Shown piece after piece: positions 1-6,195 of a DNA stretch of 7,792 nucleotides. The stretch comes from Spirochaetaceae bacterium. Lineage in GTDB: Bacteria > Spirochaetota > Spirochaetia > DSM-27196 > SLAA01. The DNA lies in assembly GCA_003564775.1 (NCBI GenBank), contig PXEI01000299.1, positions 1-7,792 on the forward strand, in the 5' to 3' direction. Under the pieces are notes generated by a model. It worked only from the letters and a program-made list of their open reading frames with translations, was not told where the DNA came from and made no database searches. The stretch's first letter is position 1. Every line of letters starts with the position of its first letter. Position numbers and translations under genes: made by a program.

Positions 1-1486
1 ACGAGCGGTCCGCCCAGTAGTAGGCGCCGCCGGTAAAACGCAGCACGCCCTCCTCCTCAAGGTAGGTCAGCGCGGCGCCAGCCCCCTCGGCGCGGCCTGC
101 TCCAGCGTAGTCTTCTCCGGTCTTCAGTGGCAGCTCGAATACTGCACATTTCAGATGGTCGGTGAGGATATAGGGGTTGTTGGGGTCGATGTAGGCAGCC
201 TCGGGCGATCGCCCCAGGAAGTACTCAGGGTTCCCCACCATGTACTGGTCAAGCGGCGCGGCCGAGGCTATGAGCACCGCAACCGAAACCGACTGCGAAC
301 GGCCAGCGCGGCCTGCCTGCTGCAGACTGGAGGCGATGCTGCCGGGAAACCCTGCCAGGATCGCGGCATCGAGCCCTCCAATATCGATCCCAAGCTCAAG
401 TGCGTTGGTAGATACCACTCCCTGTATGCTGCCGTCCCGCAGCCCACGCTCAATGGAACGCCGCTCGTTGGGCAGGTAGCCTCCACGGTAGCTCTCTACC
501 CGAATGCGTTGGTTCTCGTTGTAGACGTTGGCCAGGCTCTTGTTGATATAGGAGGCAATCAGCTCGGTACGCACCCGCGACCGGGCAAACACAATGGTTT
601 TGATGCCGCCCTTAAGAAAGCGCAGCGCCAACCTGCGTGACTCATGTACCGCCCCGCGCCGAATGCCCTGTACCCTATCCACAAAGGGCGGGTTATAGAG
701 AATAAGATGTTTCTCACCCGACGGAGCTCCGTTGTTATCTATGAGCTCCACCGGTCGTTCCAGAATGCTCTCTGCAAGTATTCCCGGATTAGCAATAGTA
801 GCCGAACAACAAATGAACACCGGGTCGGCGCCGTAGAACTGCGCAATGCGCCGCAGGCGTCGAATGACGTTGGTCATGTGCGACCCAAACACCCCCCGAT
901 AGGTGTGAATCTCATCAATGACAACATAACGCAACGCACCTAAGAACTTAATCCAGCGTGGATGGTTGGGCAGGATGCCGGAATGCAACATGTCGGGGTT
1001 GGAGATGATGATCTGCCCGGTATCCCGAGCCGATGCACGCAGAGACTGCGGAGTGTCACCGTCGTAGGTGGCTATCTTTATGGGGACGCGCTTCCCGTCA
1101 TCCACGACTGTGTTAAGCTCAGCCTGCTGGTCCTGCGAAAGCGCCTTGGTGGGGAACAGATACAACGCACGCGCATCTGGCTCCTCAAGAATTCGCTGAA
1201 GTACCGGCAGGTTGTAACAGAGTGTCTTTCCGCTGGCGGTTGGCGTCACTACCACTACATCGCGGCCCATCCGCACCGAGTCGTACGCCTGACGCTGGTG
1301 CGTGTAGAGCCGGTCTATTCCGCGCGCGCTCAGGGAGTCGCGCAGTGCTGAGTGCATGTCGTCTGGGATATCGGCATACCTGCCCTCGCGGGCCGGAATG
1401 TGTTCCCACCGCGTCACCGCCGCCGCAAAGTCTTTGTCCTGCTCAAGCTGAGTGAGCACCGCCTGCAAACCGTCTAGTGTGTTCAT
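1..1486 (-). CDS. DEAD/DEAH-box ATP-dependent helicase, YprA/MrfA (COG1205) type, C-terminus outside window
   Basis: Superfamily 2 helicase, expected to use ATP to translocate on or unwind DNA. Seen (numbering from the ATG at 1486): Q-motif-like YTHQ 61-64; Walker A TPTASGKT 81-88; motif Ia FPTKALSQDQ from 111; motif Ib ISNPDMLH 161-168; motif II DEIH 191-194 within VVIDEIHTYRGVFGSH; motif III CSAT 227-230; motif IV around TIVFARSR 297-304; motif V STNALELGIDIGGLD 359-373; motif VI QQAGRAGR 389-396. The following DQYMVGNPEYFLG stretch (413-425) is typical of the YprA/MrfA group, which in Bacillus acts in mitomycin-type DNA repair. Family members normally continue with a cysteine-cluster C-terminal domain, which would lie left of position 1. 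The reading frame stays open to the window edge. An in-frame ATG at 1558 would add 24 residues (VRPRPRG...) that look unlike a helicase N-terminus; I prefer 1486. The family call is firm; the exact subgroup and a repair role are inference. Confidence 0.9.
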   Translation of the reverse strand, partial: MNTLDGLQAVLTQLEQDKDFAAAVTRWEHIPAREGRYADIPDDMHSALRDSLSARGIDRLYTHQRQAYDSVRMGRDVVVVTPTASGKTLCYNLPVLQRILEEPDARALYLFPTKALSQDQQAELNTVVDDGKRVPIKIATYDGDTPQSLRASARDTGQIIISNPDMLHSGILPNHPRWIKFLGALRYVVIDEIHTYRGVFGSHMTNVIRRLRRIAQFYGADPVFICCSATIANPGILAESILERPVELIDNNGAPSGEKHLILYNPPFVDRVQGIRRGAVHESRRLALRFLKGGIKTIVFARSRVRTELIASYINKSLANVYNENQRIRVESYRGGYLPNERRSIERGLRDGSIQGVVSTNALELGIDIGGLDAAILAGFPGSIASSLQQAGRAGRSQSVSVAVLIASAAPLDQYMVGNPEYFLGRSPEAAYIDPNNPYILTDHLKCAVFELPLKTGEDYAGAGRAEGAGAALTYLEEEGVLRFTGGAYYWADRS

Positions 1487-1497
1487 ATGCAGGTAAG

Positions 1498-1506
1498 ATA
1501 CTACCA
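1498..1506 (-). promoter_or_regulatory. Possible extended -10 promoter of the helicase gene
   Basis: Read on the minus strand this is TGG-TAGTAT, an extended -10 arrangement (TG-N-TAGTAT). It ends 11 nt before the ATG at 1486. No good -35 box is visible at 16-18 bp, where TTCCGT-like sequence lies. No Shine-Dalgarno sequence precedes the ATG. If the box is real, the leader would be only a few nucleotides long. Confidence 0.35.
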
Positions 1507-1534
1507 CGCAGCGCAGCGCAACGGAAATAGGACT

Positions 1535-1550
1535 GCCGCGCGGTCGCGGC
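1535..1550. repeat. Inverted repeat in the helicase/glgC divergent spacer
   Basis: GCCGCG (1535-1540), a CGGT loop, then CGCGGC (1545-1550): a perfect 6-bp GC-only stem. It lies about 50 bp upstream of the glgC -35 box and upstream of the preferred helicase start. It could be an operator or just a product of GC-rich sequence. If the helicase began at 1558 this would be inside its coding region. Confidence 0.35.
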
Positions 1551-1599
1551 CGTACCATGACCTGTCCAGTTGAGTGCTGCTGCTTTCCTTTGCTTTTCC

Positions 1600-1628
1600 T
1601 TGACCGCTACGGATTTCGAACGTAAAAT
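1600..1628 (+). promoter_or_regulatory. Sigma-70 promoter of glgC, predicted leaderless transcript
   Basis: TTGACC (1600-1605), a 17-bp spacer, and TAAAAT (1623-1628) match the sigma-70 consensus 5/6 and 5/6 at ideal spacing. The -10 box ends 7 nt before the glgC ATG at 1636, so transcription should start on or within about two bases of the start codon. The bases between (cgagcac) contain no Shine-Dalgarno sequence. Confidence 0.75.
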
Positions 1629-1635
1629 CGAGCAC

Positions 1636-2919
1636 ATGGATAATGTACTCTCAATCGTCATGGGCGGTGGTAAAGGAACGCGGCTTTACCCACTCACAAA
1701 AGAACGCTCAAAACCCGCGGTACCTTTTGGCGCACGATATCGTCTTGTTGATATCCCGCTTTCAAACAGCATCAATAGTGGATTTAAGAAGATCTACGTC
1801 CTTACGCAGTTCAACTCTGCGTCTTTACATCTGCATATACTCAGCACATATATCTTTGACAGTTTCACTCGTGGTTTTGTTGAGATTATGGCGGCCGAGC
1901 AGACCTTTGATCATGAAGGCTGGTACGAGGGCACTGCAGATGCGGTGCGCAAAAACCTGGTCCACTTCCGAACACAGTCGCCGTCACACTATCTGATTCT
2001 CTCGGGTGACCAACTGTACCGTATGGACCTGGCTGCCTTTTACCAAAAGCATGTAGAGAGTGGTGCAGACGTCACAGTCGCGGCAACGCCATGTACTCGT
2101 GAGGCAGCAGTTGGTTTTGGCGTGCTGGCGGCCGACAAGAATAACCGCATTTACGAGTTCACCGAAAAGCCACCCATGTCGGTAGATATCGAGTCGTTGA
2201 AGATCCCCAGGGAGATACACCCGGACGAAAGCGGCTTGAAGGAAGGCAAGGAGTATCTCGGGAGCATGGGGATTTACTGTTTCAGTGCCAAGGCTCTGGA
2301 CATGGCCTTGGACAATGAGTACGCCGACTTTGGCAAAGAGATCATTCCTATGATGATTGAAAAGGCCAAGGTGAACGCATACATCTACACCGGTTTCTGG
2401 GAGGATATTGGAACCATCAAATCCTTCTACGACACCAACCTGAACCTGGCCTCTATTTCACCAGACTTCAACTTCTACGATGAAAAAATGCCCATTTATA
2501 CCCACCGGCGTGATCTTCCGCCTTCAAAGTTCAACTACTCTACCCTCTATCAGTCGGTGGCCGCAGACGGCTCTATCATCACCAACGCCTCACTCTCGAA
2601 CTCGGTGATTGGTATTCGCACCCTCATTGAGTCTGGCGCCAACCTTGACGGCGTGGTGTGTATGGGAGCCGACTACTACGAGACGCCGGAAGCGCGCGCC
2701 GAGAACGCCAAAAAAGGTATACCGAACATTGGTATCGGACGCGGTACCGTCGTTCGTCGTGCAATTATTGACAAGAATGCGCGGATCGGGGACGGTTGCC
2801 GAATTGGTGTAGACTCCGACGAACTGGTAGAAGGTGACTTTGAGACCCACTACGTCCGTGAAGGGATTATCATTATTCCGAAAAATGGGATTGTTCCCTC
2901 GGGAACGGTTATTCGATAA
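1636..2919 (+). CDS. glgC: Glucose-1-phosphate adenylyltransferase (ADP-glucose pyrophosphorylase), cyanobacterial/plant-like
   Basis: Makes ADP-glucose and pyrophosphate from glucose-1-phosphate and ATP, the committed step of bacterial glycogen synthesis, in the cytoplasm. The 427-aa product has the usual length. Seen: nucleotide-binding loop GGGKGTRLYPLTKERSKPAVP (10-30, in two adjoining motifs); YRLVDIPLSNSINSG from 35; KIYVLTQFNSASL from 52; WYEGTADAVR 96-105; SGDQLYRMD 123-131 with the expected catalytic Asp125; FTEKP 175-179 with the sugar-phosphate Lys178; GFWEDIGTI; then a C-terminal beta-helix region including MGADYYET, RAIIDKNARIGD and PKNGIVPSG. Those last motifs resemble cyanobacterial and plant enzymes, with Lys380 and Lys416 at the places of their 3-phosphoglycerate activator lysines. 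I chose ATG 1636 because the family's N-terminus begins there; the in-frame TTG at 1570 would run through the promoter. No other glg gene is in the window. The gene converges on the Nudix gene across a 39-bp gap with a hairpin. Confidence 0.96.
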   Translation: MDNVLSIVMGGGKGTRLYPLTKERSKPAVPFGARYRLVDIPLSNSINSGFKKIYVLTQFNSASLHLHILSTYIFDSFTRGFVEIMAAEQTFDHEGWYEGTADAVRKNLVHFRTQSPSHYLILSGDQLYRMDLAAFYQKHVESGADVTVAATPCTREAAVGFGVLAADKNNRIYEFTEKPPMSVDIESLKIPREIHPDESGLKEGKEYLGSMGIYCFSAKALDMALDNEYADFGKEIIPMMIEKAKVNAYIYTGFWEDIGTIKSFYDTNLNLASISPDFNFYDEKMPIYTHRRDLPPSKFNYSTLYQSVAADGSIITNASLSNSVIGIRTLIESGANLDGVVCMGADYYETPEARAENAKKGIPNIGIGRGTVVRRAIIDKNARIGDGCRIGVDSDELVEGDFETHYVREGIIIIPKNGIVPSGTVIR

Positions 2920-2929
2920 GGTGGAGCAG

Positions 2930-2954
2930 GTGTGCGGCTCCCGGAGCCGCACAC
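2930..2954. terminator. Hairpin between convergent glgC and Nudix genes, likely bidirectional terminator
   Basis: GTGTGCGGCTC (2930-2940), loop CCG, then GAGCCGCACAC (2944-2954): a perfect 11-bp stem with a 3-nt loop. It begins 10 nt after the glgC stop and ends 4 nt from the Nudix stop on the other strand. Neither strand has a T-run after it, so it lacks the classic intrinsic terminator tail. Position and stability suggest a terminator or a 3'-end stabilising structure for both transcripts. Confidence 0.7.
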
Positions 2955-2958
2955 AACC

Positions 2959-3384
2959 TCACTGATTACGGTCGTGAAGAATGGTACGCAACGCTGGCAG
3001 TAGCCCGGCGTCGCTTGCCGCTAGTTCAGCTTCTGGAATATCGTCCCAGGCGAACCAGCGCAGCTCGCTATGCTCGTTAAACACGAACTGTTCCGAAATC
3101 AAGAATATCTGGTATGCACAGAGTCGAAAAGATGTTCCGTTGTGCCGGAACCAGCCCTCTGCAAGGAAATCTCCGACCTCGATATCGACCTCTAGTTCCT
3201 CTCTGAACTCTCTGACCAAACACTGTGTGGCGTCTTCACCCGGCTCAACCTTGCCTCCGGGGAACTCCCATTTCTCGCCTAGCGCGCCACCGGGATAACG
3301 CTTCCCTAACAGCACGAGCCTGCCTTTGACTGCTATACCGGCAACCGAGAGTGCCTCTGTGTCCGAGGCTTTAGCTTCATTCAT
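2959..3384 (-). CDS. MutT/NudG-like Nudix hydrolase
   Basis: Predicted to hydrolyse a nucleoside triphosphate or related pyrophosphate, releasing pyrophosphate or phosphate; MutT-type members remove oxidised or modified dNTPs. The 141-aa product has the typical size of a single-domain enzyme. Seen: a first strand VAGIAVKGRLVLLGKR (14-29); substrate-pocket GEKWEFPGGKVEPGE (36-50); Nudix box from G44 to V66, with E50, R58-E59 and E62-E63 as the metal-binding core (REFREEL). The box's usual Gly is Glu65, a tolerated change in MutT-like proteins. The ending ELRWFAWDDIPEAELAASDAGLL is typical of the MutT/NudG group. ATG 3384 is preceded by a weak GGA six nt upstream. It lies 53 nt after the membrane protein gene and is probably on the same transcript. 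The exact substrate cannot be told from sequence. Confidence 0.88.
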   Translation of the reverse strand: MNEAKASDTEALSVAGIAVKGRLVLLGKRYPGGALGEKWEFPGGKVEPGEDATQCLVREFREELEVDIEVGDFLAEGWFRHNGTSFRLCAYQIFLISEQFVFNEHSELRWFAWDDIPEAELAASDAGLLPALRTILHDRNQ

Positions 3385-3437
3385 ACGTGTTCCACAATTG
3401 TCGCGACCTCGTACTGAGTTTTGAGGCCGAGCACGAC

Positions 3438-3875
3438 CTAAAGCAGAATAATGGCCGGAAACAGAAAGTGCAACAGCGCGGTTACTGCCCCAACAATGCC
3501 AATTACCGCAGCATGCGGGCCAAACACTCCGTCAAGCGTTGCGATCGCCTTAGGCGGCGCAGAGTTCTCTTCACAGTACGCAGCTGCGGCCAGGGTTAAA
3601 CCCATGACCATGCCGACAATTGCCGGAATAAGGTCACCGATAACTGGAGGATTCGGTGGTGTGACGATAACGAGTTTCGTGAAGCCAACTACAAAGGCCA
3701 CAACTCCAAGAATGAGGCGGAATCGCCGACTATGGAAGATTTCGGGCTGAAACACATTTGTTAGGCGTAGGCGTTCTTCAAGAATTGGAAAACTCAGAGC
3801 AAGGCCTGCGAAAAGATTCACGAAAACCGATAAGAAAAAAATCTGGGGGGCGATTGTGGCCATAACTTGTTCCAT
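3438..3875 (-). CDS. Small four-helix integral membrane protein, unknown function
   Basis: Not recognised as a named family. The 145-aa product has four clear hydrophobic segments: roughly 8-30 (IAPQIFFLSVFVNLFAGLAL), 52-71 (after the basic HSRRFR), 79-101 and 120-144. The short loops carry ILEERLRL (31-38), VTPPNPPVIGD (71-81) and CEENSAPPK (101-109). No catalytic motif, signal peptide or cofactor site is evident. ATG 3875 gives 145 aa. A second ATG at 3863 (Met5, MATIAPQ) may be better, because AAGGATGGA lies just upstream of it as a possible ribosome site, while a strong AGGAGAG sits too far (about 24 nt) from the first ATG. A good promoter lies directly upstream at 3912-3939. The Nudix gene follows after 53 nt. 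Coding is supported by consistent hydrophobic periodicity and by the flanking signals. Confidence 0.8.
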   Translation of the reverse strand: MEQVMATIAPQIFFLSVFVNLFAGLALSFPILEERLRLTNVFQPEIFHSRRFRLILGVVAFVVGFTKLVIVTPPNPPVIGDLIPAIVGMVMGLTLAAAAYCEENSAPPKAIATLDGVFGPHAAVIGIVGAVTALLHFLFPAIILL

Positions 3876-3911
3876 CCTTGAGCTTGGGTATTTCTACAGT
3901 CTCTCCTAAAA

Positions 3912-3939
3912 AGTATAGCACATAGACCCCTAGGGTCAA
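3912..3939 (-). promoter_or_regulatory. Sigma-70 promoter of the four-helix membrane protein gene
   Basis: On the minus strand: TTGACC (3939-3934), a 16-bp spacer, TATACT (3917-3912). The -10 is preceded by TGC, so it is also an extended -10 (TGC-TATACT). Transcription should begin near 3905, giving a leader of about 30 nt to the ATG at 3875. That leader contains AGGAGAG close to its 5' end. Unlike the other promoters here, this one does not abut the start codon. Confidence 0.75.
3925..3937. repeat. Inverted repeat overlapping the -35 box
   Basis: GACCC (3925-3929), CTA, GGGTC (3933-3937). It covers most of the -35 box and part of the spacer of the 3912-3939 promoter, a place where a repressor would block polymerase. 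The arms are only 5 bp, so chance is possible. Confidence 0.35.
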
Positions 3940-3951
3940 CCGACAGCCCCG

Positions 3952-3964
3952 GGGTGCAGCACCC
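3952..3964. repeat. Short palindrome GGGTGC-A-GCACCC
   Basis: A perfect 6-1-6 inverted repeat 12 bp upstream of the membrane protein promoter's -35 box and 21 bp beyond the stop of the upstream single-pass protein gene. It could be a regulator site or a weak terminator stem for the upstream operon. There is no T-run after it on the minus strand. The rest of the 3876-3985 gap holds only this, the promoter and the leader. Confidence 0.35.
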
Positions 3965-3985
3965 TGCCAGCGACTCGCCGCGCGC

Positions 3986-4522
3986 CTACTCGCGTGAGAC
4001 CGAAGCCCACACCCGTGTTCGGTTCTCGCCAAGCTGTAGATCTGCAAAGATACGACCTTGGTCTCGTGGTGGTCTGTAGTCTGTTATTATCTCACGGATC
4101 ACCCTATCTCCACCCGGTTCGGGAGGCGTTTCAATACGTCGCAGGAGTTCTGCGCCATCTTGATCACTCAGCACAAGCTCAAGTATTCCTTCTCCAACCA
4201 CGTTGGGACTTCCGGCATCAGACAATGACTCTACCGCAAGGGTCACAAGCACATCATCGCCAAACTGCACCGCCCGCAGACGAAACTCGAATGAACTCAT
4301 TCGCGCGGTGCTCGCATCGGGTGCAAGGAAGATCAGGTAGATAACATAGATGAGCAGAATAACTGCCAGATCGATAAGGATGATTGCCAAAGACCTGTTG
4401 CGCTTAAAAATGCTCTCCGGCTTTTTTTTGGCCTCATTCGCCGGATCATATACCAGACGCTCAGCGCGGCTGTAATGAAAGTGTGGAGCACCGGTTGGAT
4501 CGTTCGTCTCACGCCGGTTCAT
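3986..4522 (-). CDS. Single-pass membrane protein with extracytoplasmic beta-rich domain, unknown function
   Basis: Not recognised as a named family. The 178-aa product (from the ATG at 4522) has a polar, basic N-terminal tail of about 44 residues (including AKKKPESIFKRNR 31-43), one strong transmembrane helix at about 45-67 (LAIILIDLAVILLIYVIYLI), then a roughly 110-residue domain of alternating hydrophobic pattern (FEFRLRAVQFGDDVLVTLAVES, EGILELVLSDQDGAELL, RIFADLQLGE). By the positive-inside rule the tail is cytoplasmic and the domain lies outside the inner membrane. No catalytic motif is seen. I chose ATG 4522 because GAGGAG lies 4 nt upstream; an ATG at 4534 would add MRSR with a poorer ribosome site. 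Its 5' end overlaps the nnr stop by 14 nt, so it is probably translationally coupled to nnr. Confidence 0.82.
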   Translation of the reverse strand: MNRRETNDPTGAPHFHYSRAERLVYDPANEAKKKPESIFKRNRSLAIILIDLAVILLIYVIYLIFLAPDASTARMSSFEFRLRAVQFGDDVLVTLAVESLSDAGSPNVVGEGILELVLSDQDGAELLRRIETPPEPGGDRVIREIITDYRPPRDQGRIFADLQLGENRTRVWASVSRE

Positions 4523-6173
4523 ACGGCTCCTCATTTCTACCGTCTACCTCAGGGTCTACCTCAGAGACTGGCCGCAGAGCTTTCGCTCCGGCAACAACCC
4601 TGCCTAACTCGTGCGGAAGATCACCAGGGCTGAACACACCATGCCGGCGACGGGCGGCTTGCGCCGCAGCACCTAAGGATAGCACGCCAGCACAAGCAGC
4701 CTCAAAGGCCTCAGCACCCGCGGCACGGAACGACGCAATGCAACCACAGAGAACGTCGCCACTGCCCGCTGCTGCCAGCAGGGGATCTGCGCCGTCATAC
4801 ACCGCACAACGACCGTCGGGCGCCATGATCCAGGTGACCGGCCCCTTGAGAACCACAACCGCACACAGCGCGGCTGCGCACTCTGCGAGTACGGCCCGGC
4901 GTGAATCTGCGTCCTTGGGTACGGGCCCAAAGCCCAGCCGTTCAAACTCTCCATGATGGGGAGTCAATGTCCATCCGGCTGCGAGCGAACCTATGTCCGC
5001 GCCTTCTTCGTTGAGCACAGCTTCCAGGGCGTATAAACCGTCGGCATCTAACACTCCTGGCGGCACGACCTTGAGCAACTGCTTCAGTTGTTCCACCCTA
5101 CCGTGATCGCGGCCCCACCCAGGGCCCACTATCGCAGCGCTGAACTTGTGAAAAGCCGCAGCCTCGGGCGGCCCAGTATCGACGCTGGAAGCTGAGGCGA
5201 CAACCGCCGGATCAAGTGCTGCCATGCGTTGAAGCGCGGCCGCATCGGTATAAAGATGCACATAGCCAGCCCGGCTGTGCACAGCAGCGTTACACGCCAT
5301 GACAGCTGCGCCCGGATAGCTCGTCGAGCCAGCAAACACCACCAATGCACCTCGCTGATACTTGTGTGCATAGGGGTTGAAGTCCGGGATTAATCCCGGA
5401 AGGTCGCCTCGATCCAGCAGCACCGCCCGTCGGCCGGTCGTTTCCGCATGAGCCGTTGGGGCAACGCGCAGGCTGAGGTCAGGTTGTATAAGTACAGGAG
5501 GGAAGCCAAGCGGCACAACACGAATAGAGCCACAGAGTGGGCGGGCGGCCTCGGTATAGTAACACAGTTTGGGCAGCTCAACGGCAAGGGTAACATGAGC
5601 CTTGACAGCAACACGATCTCCCTGAAAGTCGTCCGACACACCGCTTGGAATGTCTATGGCCACGCGCTTTGCCGGAGTACGGTTGATCCGTTCGAGCAAC
5701 GAGACGGCTTCCGGGCGAAGCACACCACGAAGACCCGTACCGAACAGGCCGTCGACAACTACCTCCGCCGACTGCAACTCCGCGGTCACAGCGTCTCCAT
5801 CCTGAGCATCAGCGCCGTCCTGAGCGCGGTCGCGCAGAACCGCTACACCAAGCCGTTCCAGTATATTCAAATGTACAGATGATGCAGTGCCGTTCTTTGG
5901 TTCGGAGGTGATGAGTACCTGTGGGGTACCGCCAGCAAGACACAACCACATACGTGCAAGCGCCAGCGCATCACCCCCGTTATTCCCAGGCCCGGCAACA
6001 AACAGGATCCGCACAGCCTTGGGGCTGTAACCCACCTCTTCCACAAACTGGACCAGGCCCTCATACAGTGAACGTGCAGCATTCTCCATGAGAAGCAGAC
6101 CGGAAATGCCGAATCTCTCTTGTGACTCAAGGTCGATGTTTGCCATTTCGGCCGAGTTTGGAACTGCGTACAC
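4509..6173 (-). CDS. nnr: Bifunctional NAD(P)HX epimerase / ADP-dependent NAD(P)HX dehydratase
   Basis: Repairs hydrated NADH and NADPH in the cytoplasm: the N-terminal YjeF_N domain interconverts R and S hydrates, and the C-terminal ribokinase-like domain dehydrates the S form using ADP or ATP. The 554-aa product has the two-domain length. Seen in the epimerase half: LLLMENAARSL from 26, AGPGNNGGDALALAR 60-74, VDGLFGTGLRG 140-150, AIDIPSGVSDDFQGD 172-186. In the dehydratase half: HKYQRGALVVFAGS 270-283, GPGWGR 350-355, LDADGL 375-380, LTPHHGEFERLGF 403-415, VVLKGP 440-445 and AAGSGDVLCG 468-477 with the expected catalytic Asp473. GTG 6173 gives the usual family N-terminus (MYAVPNSAEMANIDLES); an in-frame GTG at 6251 would add 26 unrelated residues and overlap the previous gene. 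It follows the lipoprotein gene by 22 nt. The acidic C-terminal tail (about 538-554) includes a small tandem repeat and looks dispensable. Confidence 0.95.
   Translation of the reverse strand: MYAVPNSAEMANIDLESQERFGISGLLLMENAARSLYEGLVQFVEEVGYSPKAVRILFVAGPGNNGGDALALARMWLCLAGGTPQVLITSEPKNGTASSVHLNILERLGVAVLRDRAQDGADAQDGDAVTAELQSAEVVVDGLFGTGLRGVLRPEAVSLLERINRTPAKRVAIDIPSGVSDDFQGDRVAVKAHVTLAVELPKLCYYTEAARPLCGSIRVVPLGFPPVLIQPDLSLRVAPTAHAETTGRRAVLLDRGDLPGLIPDFNPYAHKYQRGALVVFAGSTSYPGAAVMACNAAVHSRAGYVHLYTDAAALQRMAALDPAVVASASSVDTGPPEAAAFHKFSAAIVGPGWGRDHGRVEQLKQLLKVVPPGVLDADGLYALEAVLNEEGADIGSLAAGWTLTPHHGEFERLGFGPVPKDADSRRAVLAECAAALCAVVVLKGPVTWIMAPDGRCAVYDGADPLLAAAGSGDVLCGCIASFRAAGAEAFEAACAGVLSLGAAAQAARRRHGVFSPGDLPHELGRVVAGAKALRPVSEVDPEVDGRNEEPYEPA
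4527..4532 (-). promoter_or_regulatory. Ribosome binding site of the single-pass membrane protein gene
   Basis: GAGGAG on the minus strand, 4 nt before the ATG at 4522. It lies inside the end of the nnr coding region and decides the start at 4522 rather than 4534, which has only GGTAGAA upstream. Confidence 0.6.
4542..4564. repeat. Two-copy 11-bp direct repeat in the nnr 3' end
   Basis: GTCTACCTCAG occurs at 4542-4552 and again at 4554-4564, a 12-nt period. In the protein this is EVDP-EVDG near residues 538-545, an in-frame tandem duplication in a poorly constrained tail. Confidence 0.7.
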
Positions 6174-6177
6174 CGTG

Positions 6178-6185
6178 CCCCCTTT
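6178..6185 (-). promoter_or_regulatory. Ribosome binding site supporting the nnr GTG start
   Basis: AAAGGGGG on the minus strand, 4 nt before the GTG at 6173 and just after the lipoprotein gene's stop at 6196-6198. It supports the short form of Nnr. Confidence 0.5.
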
Positions 6186-6195
6186 GTCGGCGCCC

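Noticed and set aside
155..1351. Three plus-strand open frames (155-640, 644-943, 962-1351)
   Set aside because: They lie antisense to the helicase, whose minus-strand frame carries all the SF2 motifs in order. Their translations show no recognisable domain.
1570..1635. Extended glgC start at TTG 1570 (22 more residues)
   Set aside because: The extension covers the -35 and -10 boxes of the glgC promoter, its residues do not fit the family, and the family N-terminus begins at 1636.
3441..3985. Idea that the four-helix membrane protein plus the Nudix enzyme form a defence or toxin system
   Set aside because: No toxin, nuclease, sensor or mobile-element signature is seen. The pair looks like an ordinary small operon.
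3778..4047. Minus-strand open frame of 89 residues spanning the 3876-3985 gap
   Set aside because: It runs through the membrane protein promoter and both flanking genes in another frame, and its translation is basic and cysteine-containing without a domain.
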